The position numbers and the translations under genes were made by a program. Shown here piece by piece: positions 1 through 5,818 of a DNA stretch of 10,778 nt. The notes below the pieces were generated by a model, which was given only the letters and a program-made list of their open reading frames with translations, did no database searches and had not been told where the DNA came from. Source of the DNA: Parcubacteria group bacterium Gr01-1014_72 (GTDB lineage: Bacteria > Patescibacteriota > Minisyncoccia > Phycocordibacterales > VMFH01); the NCBI GenBank assembly GCA_007375925.1, contig VMFH01000009.1, positions 1 to 10,778 of the forward strand, given 5' to 3'. Every line of letters starts with the position of its first letter. Position 1 is the first letter of the stretch.

Positions 1-52
1 AAGAGGATGTATAGGGGGTGACACTTGACCAATGCCAGAAGGTCAAACAGTA

Positions 53-212
53 GCGGTCGCTTCGCTCAAGCTTCGCGACCGCAATGACTAATTCCTAATT
101 CCTAATAAATTTCCAATGTCTCAATTTTAAATTTGGGATTTGGGATTTGCTTAGAAATTAGAAATTAGAAATTGCGGTCAGTCGTGGAGTGTGAGCGGAG
201 CGGCTGACCGCT
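53..212 (+). repeat. Helix 68 insertion built from hairpins and 7-base tandem repeats
   Basis: In E. coli helix 68 is a short hairpin. Here about 150 extra bases sit at its tip. They are bounded by two clean hairpins: GCGGTCGC with GCGACCGC (54-61 and 75-82), and GCGGTCAG with CTGACCGC (174-181 and 205-212). Between them lies AT-rich sequence with exact 7-base spacing: TAATTCC twice at 89-102, TTTGGGA twice at 132-145 and AGAAATT three times at 153-173. The left TAATTCC block and the right AGAAATT block are partly complementary and would lengthen the helix. No catalytic core of a group I intron is present, so I read this as an rRNA expansion or a fragment-excising intervening sequence rather than a seventh intron. 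Whether it is removed from the mature RNA cannot be told. Confidence 0.6.
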
Positions 213-523
213 GTAAGCCCTGGTGAATGTCGGCAATAACTATAATTGTCCTAAGGTCACATTTCTCTTGATTTGTCAAGGGGGGTGTGAGGATTGGGAC
301 AATTACAGTTCGGCATTCGTGAATATCGCTGCCCATCCTAAATCGTAAGACGATCGGGTGTCCTAAATTAGCTATATGCTGGAAAATCCGAGTATCTTCA
401 AGTACTCACTTGGGAGTTGGACTCCCAAGTGAGTGAAAATCTTGAAGTACGGCCGCCGTCGCTTAATAAGCTATGGCGAGCCAACGGACAATCAGCAGGG
501 AAGACTACCAGTGCAGACACTGG

Positions 524-620
524 AATTATCAATGTCCAATTATCAATTTTCAATCAATACTCAATGTTAGATATTCAAACATTGGGAAATTGAAAATTGT
601 AAATTGAGAATTGAAAATTC
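524..620 (+). repeat. Heptad-repeat hairpin inside intron 1 (peripheral loop 5' of P7)
   Basis: Units of exactly seven bases run without gaps: AATTATC-type words from 524 to 558, then AATTGAA-type words from 588 to 620. The two halves are largely complementary (CAATT against AATTG), so the whole block folds into one AT-rich stem. It occupies the position where other introns of this gene hold an endonuclease ORF, so it may mark the scar of a lost ORF; that is inference. Confidence 0.6.
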
Positions 621-658
621 CGATGCCTTGCATCGGCAGAACCCTCAGAGACTACACG

Positions 659-740
659 CTGAACTCTGGAAACTAGAAGCTGGAATCTGGATGCTGGAAA
701 ATCTTTCTAGCCTCCAGCAATCTAGCCTCCAGTCCTCCAG
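659..740 (+). repeat. Heptad-repeat hairpin inside intron 1 (between the two P7 strands)
   Basis: Six consecutive 7-base units run from 659 to 700, with consensus CTGGAAN; an example pair is CTGGAAA and CTAGAAG at 666-679. They are followed by TCTAGCC/TCCAG words (707-740) that are complementary to them. The block therefore forms a long stem-loop, most likely an enlarged P8 or nearby peripheral helix, leaving the P7 strands on either side intact. Confidence 0.6.
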
Positions 741-851
741 TGTATGATATAGTCCGACCTTTATGGCGACATAAAGAACAAGCAGAAATGACTTGTCGTC
801 CCGCAGGGTATGCGGGATAGTAACAATAGTGAGCGAAGTACCTTGTCGGGT

Positions 852-1122
852 AAGTCGTCGGACTTGCCCCTTAATCAAGTAATTGGTTATGCAACACGTG
901 CTGTATCGGTGAAGCCTAAAATCTGGATTGATAAACTCCAGACATGGTAATACCGAGGGAACCTGCCAAAATTTTTGCGCAAACAAAAACTTAAGCGGGA
1001 CGCCGTAGAGACTACACGCATGCATCCAAATCTTCTTTGGATGAAGATATAGTCCATGCCTCACGAAAGTAGAGGATTCGTATTTATTCGCATCATTCGT
1101 ACCAATTCGTATATTGGCATCG
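852..1122 (+). ncRNA. Group I intron 2 (23S site L1951), no ORF; 3' part probably chimeric
   Basis: The upstream exon ends CGGGT. GGGTAAGT pairs with ACTTGCCC (868-875) to give an 8-bp P1 with the canonical U-G wobble exactly at U851, which fixes the site at E. coli U1951, a position also used by an intron in Coxiella burnetii. The core has GGTAATACCGAGGGAA (947-962), P7 GACTA (1010-1014) with TAGTC (1050-1054), and AAGATATAGTCC. A short stem (CCTC...GAGG, 1059-1075) follows, then an ATTCGTAT-type repeat (1076-1122). After this repeat the sequence enters exon matching E. coli about 2244, not 1952 as it should. The intron's true 3' splice site is thus uncertain, and the end given is simply where recognisable 23S resumes. 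Confidence 0.8.
1076..1122 (+). repeat. ATTCGTAT-type repeat, copy A (intron 2 tail)
   Basis: Four words of the type ATTCGTAT/ATTCGCAT, spaced by 8 to 10 bases, end in ATATTGGCATCG. A second copy with the same ending lies at 3949-3985 near the end of intron 6. Here the repeat abuts 23S sequence that is about 290 nt out of place, so it is the likely point of an assembly or recombination join. Confidence 0.75.
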
Positions 1123-1369
1123 TGCTGGTGGGTAGTTTTAGTGGGGCGCTATCCTTCTAAAAAGTAACGAAGGAGTCCATTAAGGTCAGCTAGGCGCGAA
1201 TGGAAACCGTGCCGATAGTGCAATGGCAAAAGCTGGCCTCACTGTAAGGGGTACATCCCAAGCAGACGCGAAAGCGGGGCATAGTGAACCGACGGTCCGT
1301 ATTAGATGCGGCCGGAGATTATCGGACAAAAGCTACTCTAGGGATAACAGGCTAGTTCCGCCCAAGAGT

Positions 1370-2254
1370 CAAGAGGCTCCCTCAAACGGTAACGTTTGAG
1401 TAAACTGCGACTCAAATCGGTGAAACCCAGCACTTTCTGTCTTTAAGTTCAATAAAATTGTATAGCACAACATGCTATAATTATTGGACTTACTTAAGAC
1501 TTGAGTATAGAAAGTGCTGGGCAATACCGAGGGTAAGAAAACTTGTCTTATGAATACAAAACGAGCGCGTGAAGCTCGAAAACTTGAAATAGGAGAACGG
1601 CAAAAAGAAGTAATAATGGGATCTCTATTAGGAGATGCTCATCTTGTTCGGACAACATATGGGTTTGCCTTTCGGGTAAATCATGGGATTGTCCAAAAAG
1701 ACTATGTAGATTGGAAGTATAAGGAGATAGAAAGTTTAACAAACTCTTCTCCCAAAACCTACAAAAACTCTTATTACTTTAGGACCGTTTCTCATCCGTT
1801 CTTTGAAATTTTGCGGAAAGCTTTCTATCGAAGAAGACGCAAAATTGTTCCAAAAATCTTGGAAGAGTGGATGACTCCTTTGGCTCTGTCAGTCTGGATT
1901 ATGGACGATGGATCAAGGGATGGAAATCAGGTGAGAATTAATTCCCAGTGCTTCTCAAAAAGAGAAAACAAAGAATTGATTCGTATTTTTAAGGCTACAC
2001 TTGGAATAAAAGCGACATTGAATCGCGATAAAGATATGTTTAGGTTAAGGATTGCTGATTCCAGCATGACTAAACTTAAAAAAATGGTTGAACCATTTAT
2101 CGTTCCAAGTATGCGATATAAGTTTTCCCCGTAACGACTTCAAAATTTATCTTCACGCAAGAGAAAATTTTGGGACTGCGAATTTTTCGCGGTAATACGT
2201 CGCTATCCCGAAAGGGATAAAGGTATAGTCTACCTCATAAGTAATTATGAAGTG
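1370..2254 (+). ncRNA. Group I intron 3 (23S site about L2473) carrying an endonuclease ORF
   Basis: The exons join GCCCAAGAGT to CCATATCGACGG. P1 forms between GAGT (1366-1369) and GCTC (1376-1379), placing a U-G wobble at the splice site, and the last intron base is G. A conserved GGCAATACCGAGGG (1519-1532) lies before the ORF. P7 uses GACT (2136-2139, in CCGTAACGACTT) and TAGTC (2226-2230). An imperfect inverted repeat (CAGCACTTTCT at 1429-1439 against AGAAAGTGCTGGG at 1510-1522) sits between P1 and the ORF. The ORF fills the loop before P7, and its stop codon lies within the CCGTAACGACT core element. Confidence 0.9.
1550..2134 (+). CDS. LAGLIDADG homing endonuclease, I-SceI-like two-motif type (LAGLIDADG_2), in intron 3
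   Basis: A 194-residue protein with two diverged LAGLIDADG motifs: IMGSLLGDAHL (residues 22-32, acidic D29) and LSVWIMDDGSRDG (113-125, D119/D120). This is the pattern of I-SceI (LILGDA and WFMDDG) and of the PF03161 family, which acts as a monomer. Such enzymes cut intronless 23S alleles near the insertion site so that the intron is copied in. The downstream FSKRENKELIRIFK and the C-terminal IVPSMRYKF also fit the family. An upstream GTG at 1514 would add 12 residues but lies inside the conserved P4-P5 core, so I prefer the ATG at 1550. No good ribosome-binding site is visible (GAGGG lies about 16 bases upstream). The stop TAA is embedded in CCGTAACGACT of the intron core. The ORF looks intact, and its lower GC than the envelope genes fits horizontal mobility. 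Confidence 0.9.
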   Translation: MNTKRAREARKLEIGERQKEVIMGSLLGDAHLVRTTYGFAFRVNHGIVQKDYVDWKYKEIESLTNSSPKTYKNSYYFRTVSHPFFEILRKAFYRRRRKIVPKILEEWMTPLALSVWIMDDGSRDGNQVRINSQCFSKRENKELIRIFKATLGIKATLNRDKDMFRLRIADSSMTKLKKMVEPFIVPSMRYKFSP

Positions 2255-2314
2255 CCATATCGACGGCGGAGTTCGGCACCTCGATGTCGGCTCACCACAT
2301 CCCGGGGGTGGAGA

Positions 2315-3050
2315 AAACATAACTTCTCTCCTTGAAGGAAACTTCAAGGTAATAAACAAGCTCAAAACGGTAGAGGCTAAACATGTGATCTGTGTTTCGC
2401 AGGTCCCAGGTGGTACAATATCACCTATCATGTATGCTAGTGCCGTAGGAAAAATTGGGGTTAAGGTTGATCACGCGTATCTTGCTGGTCTCATTGATGG
2501 CGACGGATGCATTATGGCAACCATTGAGAGGCACAGTGAGAAAAAGTTCGGGTTTCGAGTTCGTGTTGAAGTAAAGATCACTCAAAAAGAGTCCGATCTT
2601 CTCATAGCACTCAGGTCTTTTTATAGAATTGGTGTAGTGAGAGGTAACAGAACGACTTTTGATTGGATCATCAGAGACAAGAATCATGTTTCCATGATTT
2701 TGAATCTCATTGCTCCTTACACGAAAGCGAAATTGAAACAAGTAGAATATGCTCACCGCATATTGCATTTGTCGGACGGTTCAAAAAACGAACTTATCAA
2801 AATGGCGCGATTGGCTGATGCATTGTCGAAGTTCAACGTACGATCCAAGAATCGTCGTCTGAACTATGCCTCAATGATCAAGATTCCAATTTCCTCTAAC
2901 GACTGATTGTTGCGATTTTGGTTGCAACATGAGATACGTTCCGCTTGGCGGGAGTATCACACGGCTTGCATCTACAGTATTCTTGGTGACAAGAAATACT
3001 ACGATGAAGGAATAGTCTGATACTTGCGGAAACGCAAGATAACAAACAAG
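2315..3050 (+). ncRNA. Group I intron 4 (23S site about L2533) carrying an endonuclease ORF
   Basis: The exons join ...GGGGGTGGAGA to AGCTCCCAAGGG, equal to E. coli about 2533/2534, and the intron ends in G3050. P7 uses GACT (2901-2904, in CTAACGACTGA) with TAGTC (3013-3017, in GGAATAGTCTGA). The core is more divergent than in the other introns: the AATACCGAGGG block is missing, so it is probably another subgroup. P1 can form between GGAGAAAA (2310-2317) and TTCTCTCC (2324-2331). The base at the 5' splice site appears to be A, not the usual U, so the 5' boundary may be off by one or two bases. A stem CTTGCG/CGCAAG (3023-3038) precedes the 3' splice site. Confidence 0.8.
2430..2906 (+). CDS. 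LAGLIDADG homing endonuclease, I-CreI-like single-motif type (LAGLIDADG_1), in intron 4
   Basis: A 158-residue protein, close to the 163 residues of I-CreI, with one motif YLAGLIDGDGCI (residues 17-28). Single-motif members act as homodimers. Active-site residues align with I-CreI: D25 with D20, Q52 (in KITQKE) with Q47 and K101 (in YTKAKLKQ) with K98. The IGVVRGNR segment (67-74) and the C-terminal MARLADALSKFN (125-136) also match its layout. The reading frame is open back to 2247, but that part is 23S exon and intron core, so I start at the ATG at 2430, shortly before the motif. No clear Shine-Dalgarno is present. The stop TGA lies in AACGACTGA, directly on the P7 strand. The gene is intact and likely cuts the uninterrupted site around L2533, not the L2593 site of I-CreI itself. 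Confidence 0.9.
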   Translation: MYASAVGKIGVKVDHAYLAGLIDGDGCIMATIERHSEKKFGFRVRVEVKITQKESDLLIALRSFYRIGVVRGNRTTFDWIIRDKNHVSMILNLIAPYTKAKLKQVEYAHRILHLSDGSKNELIKMARLADALSKFNVRSKNRRLNYASMIKIPISSND

Positions 3051-3053
3051 AGC

Positions 3054-3084
<31 letters not shown>

Positions 3085-3110
3085 TGGTACGTGAGCTGGG
3101 TTCAAACCGT

Positions 3111-3437
3111 TCAGGAGATAATGATTTGTCTTTTGAACAGTTTGAACCCGAGGCAAAAGACATAGAAATCGCGGCGGCTTTCACGAGAAATCGTGATTGA
3201 CAAATCGACTCATATCGATGGAGTCCTATTGATGAATGGTAAACTACCATATGATAGGATAATATCGAGGGAAGTTGTGTATGAAGAATCTTTTCACTGA
3301 AAAGTTCGTACACTAACCCCGTAGAGACTAGACGTCGATCGTCCAAAATGGATGAAGGTATAGTCCAATGCACTTAGTAATAAGTGGGTATATAACTATA
3401 TCTAACTAATTGATAGGAATAGTTAGATTGAATCATG
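3111..3437 (+). ncRNA. Group I intron 5 (23S site L2593), no ORF
   Basis: The exons join TTCAAACCGT to CGCGAGACAGG, the site of the Chlamydomonas reinhardtii intron that encodes I-CreI. The last intron base is G. The core shows GATAATATCGAGGGAAGT (3258-3275), P7 GACTA (3326-3330) and TAGTC (3361-3365), and GATGAAGGTATAGTCC. Exon sequence GGGTTCAAAC (3098-3107) is perfectly complementary to GTTTGAACCC (3140-3149), an unusually long P1 base; the U at the splice site then faces A. A GCGG at 3172-3175 could supply a canonical U-G instead. After the core come a stem CACTTA/TAAGTG (3371-3386) and a 9-bp stem (ATCTAACTA with TAGTTAGAT). At 327 nt it is a minimal intron without endonuclease. Confidence 0.87.
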
Positions 3438-3500
3438 CGCGAGACAGGTTGGTCTCCTATCTGCTGCAGGCGTTGATTCTTGAGGGGAGTCTTCATTAGT

Positions 3501-4010
3501 AAATGATTGCTACTTCCCGCAGTAATGCGGGATGACAATTCGGCTAATAACGGTGGAATCTTAGTCCTTTTGATCTGTTGATAACCAAAGCTTCGGATGG
3601 TTCAGAAGTATGGTACAATTTACTTGAGGACCAAAAGTAACTAAGACAATACCGTGGGAAGTCGTTGTCAGTGCAAAGCCACTGACACGCGGACAGTCGC
3701 AGACTGGACGCGGGCTAACGCTGAAAGGAAAAATCTTTTCTGCGGCGGTCTGCGTGAAGTCAGCGTAAGTCAGCGTGCCCGTTCTGACGGGCAATTGACC
3801 CCGTAACGACTGAGCCCCGCCATTGCGGGGCGAGATGGGAGATGCCTTAGCGCCAGACGTTAAGACGACACTTCCATAATACGCTGACATCCGCCAGATG
3901 GCGGATGAAGATATAGTCTACACCTCTAGTGATAGAGGAGCAGTTCTTATTCGTATCATTCGCATGCATTCGTATATTGGCATCGCGATGTGAGCGAGGC
4001 GAACGATGTG
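3501..4010 (+). ncRNA. Group I intron 6 (23S site about L2656, sarcin-ricin loop), no ORF
   Basis: The upstream exon ends CATTAGT and the downstream exon begins ACGAGAGGACC, so the intron splits the sarcin-ricin loop. P1 forms between TAGT and GCTA (3509-3512) with the U-G wobble at T3500, and the last intron base is G4010. The core shows GACAATACCGTGGGAAGT (3644-3661), P7 GACT (3808-3811) with TAGTC (3914-3918), and AAGATATAGTC. P9 is CCTCTA/TAGAGG (3923-3938). Peripheral loops contain several perfect short palindromes (3515-3532, 3776-3793, 3814-3831, 3889-3906) and an ATTCGTAT-type repeat (3949-3985). I find no protein-coding sequence in it. Confidence 0.87.
3949..3985 (+). repeat. ATTCGTAT-type repeat, copy B (intron 6 tail)
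   Basis: Three ATTCGTAT/ATTCGCAT words end in ATATTGGCATCG, the same order and ending as copy A at 1076-1122. Here 25 further bases, with CGATGTG repeated at 3986-3992 and 4003-4009, separate it from the exon. Confidence 0.75.
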
Positions 4011-4089
4011 ACGAGAGGACCATGAAGAACGGACCTCTGGTGTACCTGCTGTCGCGTCAGCGGCAACGCAGGGTAGCTATGTCCGGAAC

Positions 4090-4122
<33 letters not shown>

Positions 4123-4144
4123 GTCCCCAAGATGAGGAATCGAG

Positions 4145-4310
4145 CTAGCGCAACATCTAGCTTCTAACTTCTAACGAAGTTAACTTCCAACTTCCAACTT
4201 ATAACTTCCAACTCAAGAGAATCCAGATTCTTTTTGTTGGTTGTTAGTAGTTGGCCGTTGGTTGTTGACCAGTTGGTCGTTGGTAGTTGGCTGTTGCGTT
4301 AGCACAGGCC
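4145..4310 (+). repeat. Helix 98 insertion built from 7-base tandem repeats
   Basis: About 130 bases more than E. coli lie between GATGAGG and GACGACGTTGATAGG. The base of the insertion pairs GCTAGCGCAACA (4144-4155) with TGTTGCGTTAGC (4291-4302). Inside, the left arm is made of TTCTAAC and TTCCAAC words (4162-4175 and 4185-4212). The right arm is made of nine GTTGGNN words (4236-4299) kept in 7-base register with one single-base slip at 4271. The arms are complementary, giving one very long hairpin. There is no group I core. It may stay in the ribosome or be cut out like an intervening sequence. Confidence 0.65.
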
Positions 4311-4400
4311 CGTCGGAGATGACGACGTTGATAGGCCCTAGGTGTACGCACAGTAATGTGTTCAGCCGAGGGGTACTAATCCGCCGATTCCTATTAGGAA

Positions 4401-4608
4401 ACTTGATACCACAGTTTAACCCTGTTACGCGGGATCAATACCCGTGTGTGTTCGTTGACGTCTCGCTTGTTGAAGCGGACAGCGGATTTTGGCGAGGGGA
4501 ATAATCTCGACTAGCCCTTTTGGTTTTAAGACCGTGAGGGCAGGAGCCGATGAGTAATCACGGTTCGTATTCCCCTTGCCAATTTTTATCCGCAAGAGTT
4601 TGAACCTT
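4401..4608 (+). other. 23S-5S internal transcribed spacer with a long stem at 4491-4580
   Basis: No gene is recognised here. Small hairpins occur at ACGCGGG/CCCGTGT (4427-4447) and CGCTT/AAGCG (4463-4477). A larger structure closes with a 13-bp stem (4491-4503 with 4568-4580, one G-T wobble) and contains ACCGTG/CACGGT (4531-4536 with 4559-4564). It could be a precursor-processing stem or a separate small RNA. A tRNA was considered, but no T-arm and anticodon arm fit together. Confidence 0.4.
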
Positions 4609-4668
4609 GAGAGTTGGTGGCTTATCGCAGAGGAAACACCTCTTCCTCCACCGACGCAGAGCTTTGCG
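4609..4668 (+). pseudogene. Partial 5S rRNA-like copy just upstream of the 5S gene
   Basis: GGAAACACCTCTTCC (4632-4646) is identical to bases 4703-4717 of the 5S gene. The similarity extends to both sides: GTTGGTGGCTTATCGC against GTCTGGTGACTTGACGC, and TCCACCGACGCAGAG against CATTCCGAACAGAG. The 3' half of a 5S molecule is missing. It looks like a truncated tandem duplicate of the 5S 5' half. It may also be part of a structured spacer that competes with 5S folding. Confidence 0.5.
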
Positions 4669-4680
4669 TGTTCACCATTT

Positions 4681-4798
<118 letters not shown>

Positions 4799-4829
4799 AA
4801 GTAGTGAACTCAATGAAGGTTTCAAGCTA

Positions 4830-4838
4830 TGGTATACT
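4830..4838 (+). promoter_or_regulatory. Extended -10 promoter for a leaderless transcript
   Basis: TGGTATACT matches the extended -10 consensus TGnTATAAT with one change in the hexamer. Its last base is seven bases before the ATG at 4845, so transcription would start at or within a base of the start codon. No Shine-Dalgarno precedes the gene, and no good -35 is visible, both consistent with leaderless initiation. Confidence 0.55.
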
Positions 4839-4844
4839 CACCGC

Positions 4845-5624
4845 ATGTTTTCATGGGCAACCCGTCGAAAGCTCCTCTTTGCGCTCGCGGCACTCCTCTT
4901 CCTAGGCGCCGCAGTGGGCCTGCCTGCCTTCTTCCTTTTTTACACCGCGCCCACGTGCTCGGATGGGAAGCAGAACGGGAACGAGACGGGGATTGACTGC
5001 GGCGGGTCGTGCACGATTCTCTGCACGGCCGATACGCTCGCTCCGCTCATACACTGGGTTCGCATTTCGCCGGTTGGAAAGGGGTTTTGGAATGCGCTCG
5101 CGTACGTTGAGAATCCGAATTTTGAATCAGGCGCATTTGAGACTCCCTACCGATTGGAGCTGTACGACAGAGAGAATGCTCTTGTTGCAGAGGAGCGAGG
5201 GTTCGTCGCGATTCCTCCGCGAACCGCCTTCGGGGTGTTTCGCGGGAGCGTCGGTACCGGCGAGCGGACACCCGTGCGGGCGCTTTTTGAGTTCATACGG
5301 GAGCCGGTATGGAAGCACGTTGTGACGTTTCCTGCGGAGGTTTCCGTTACCGCGAAAGAGCTCGTCTCGCCGGAGTCGGCACCGAAGCTTATCGTCACGT
5401 TCACGAACCGCTCGCTCGCCGACATAACCAATCTTGAGGCCGTTGCGATTCTCTACGACCGTTCTGAAAATGTTGTCGGTTTCTCCCGGACCGTCATTGA
5501 CCTTCTCCCGAAGGACGGCTTGCGAGAGGCAGTCTTCACCTGGCCCGCGCCCTTCACGCGCCCCGTGACGCGGATAGAGGTTCTCTCCAACGCATTTGAC
5601 CCACGCCTCAATCTGGGGCAATAA
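4845..5624 (+). CDS. Single-pass membrane protein with N-terminal Cys motif, function unknown
   Basis: A 259-residue protein starting at ATG 4845, directly after an extended -10. A positively charged start (ATRRK, 5-9) is followed by one hydrophobic helix at about 10-33, so it is a membrane-anchored protein with the rest probably outside the cytoplasm. Next to the membrane lies the motif CSDGKQNGNETGIDCGGSC (38-56) plus C60. Such CxDGxxNGxExxxDCGGxC motifs occur in secreted and surface proteins, and the four cysteines may form disulfides or bind metal. The remaining 200 residues look like beta-rich, Ig- or FxLYD-like domains (alternating strands such as KLIVTFTNRSLADITNLEAVAILYD, described here only by position 180-205). 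I do not recognise a catalytic motif. It is the first gene after the rRNA genes and seems to form its own transcription unit, with the palindromic element behind it. Confidence 0.8.
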   Translation: MFSWATRRKLLFALAALLFLGAAVGLPAFFLFYTAPTCSDGKQNGNETGIDCGGSCTILCTADTLAPLIHWVRISPVGKGFWNALAYVENPNFESGAFETPYRLELYDRENALVAEERGFVAIPPRTAFGVFRGSVGTGERTPVRALFEFIREPVWKHVVTFPAEVSVTAKELVSPESAPKLIVTFTNRSLADITNLEAVAILYDRSENVVGFSRTVIDLLPKDGLREAVFTWPAPFTRPVTRIEVLSNAFDPRLNLGQ

Positions 5625-5631
5625 CACCTCC

Positions 5632-5818
5632 TAGAACTCATTTCAAAACCTACCATGGAATTAGCACAGGGAACCATTTCGCATCGTCGCCGCGCCAGAT
5701 TTGGTAAAAAACTGCTTCTCCTCGGTCGGAGCACCTCGGTGCACCTCCCTCGTCTGCGCTGTTTTTTCCTCAAATCTGGCGCGGCTTTGGATTGCGATAG
5801 GTTTTGAAATGGGTTCTA
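5632..5818. repeat. 187-bp imperfect palindromic element spanning the gap before rodA
   Basis: The outer arms are 21 bp (5632-5652 and 5798-5818) with a single mismatch. A second pair of perfect 13-bp arms, CGCGCCAGATTTG (5691-5703) and CAAATCTGGCGCG (5771-5783), lies inside, and a run of A near 5706 faces a run of T at 5762-5767. The 13-bp outer sequence TAGAACTCATTTC recurs at 7008-7020 after rodA. It could be a MITE-like insertion, a bidirectional terminator of the preceding gene, or a structured leader of rodA. No target-site duplication is evident to me. Confidence 0.6.

Larger units (their letters stand above)
258..831 (+). ncRNA. Group I intron 1 (23S site about L1931), no ORF
   Basis: The flanking exons join as CCTAAGGT with AGCGAAG, the conserved 1924-1937 sequence, and the last intron base is G, as group I introns require. 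The core shows the P7 pair GACTA (650-654) with TAGTC (750-754) in the usual contexts CAGAGACTACACG and GATATAGTCC. A 14-bp hairpin (258-271 with 274-288) follows the splice site and belongs to an extended P1, in which U257 can pair with a G near 290. An alternative 5' site at L1926 also offers a U-G pair, but then the 3' exon would not fit. Two large loops (524-620 and 659-740) consist of 7-base repeats. A TCCCGC hairpin lies at 799-817, just before the 3' splice site. The site is close to those of the known Thermotoga 23S introns. It is presumably self-splicing but lacks its own endonuclease. Confidence 0.85.

Noticed and set aside
1076..1125. Natural loss of the L1 stalk, since some Parcubacteria lack ribosomal protein L1
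   Set aside because: The missing part also removes peptidyl transferase ring bases, so a functional, stalk-less 23S is not a sufficient explanation.
2247..2429. The open frame upstream of the intron 4 endonuclease, starting at 2247
   Set aside because: It translates intron 3's 3' end, 23S exon and intron 4 core; the endonuclease fold starts after the ATG at 2430.
3561..3890. Minus-strand open frame inside intron 6
   Set aside because: It overlaps the intron core and its palindromes, has no recognisable domain and looks like chance.
4162..4299. CRISPR-like array in the repeats of helix 98
   Set aside because: Units are 7 bases with no spacers; they are tandem repeats in an rRNA hairpin.
4241..4504. 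Plus-strand open frame over the 23S 3' end
   Set aside because: It is made of the helix 98 heptads and conserved 23S sequence, so it is not a gene.
4491..4580. tRNA in the 23S-5S spacer
   Set aside because: A TTCGTAT resembles a T-loop, but the T-stem, D-arm and anticodon arm cannot be formed together with the closing stem.
5701..5808. N-terminal extension of RodA from TTG 5701
   Set aside because: It would translate the palindromic element and does not resemble SEDS N-termini; ATG 5809 gives a normal length.
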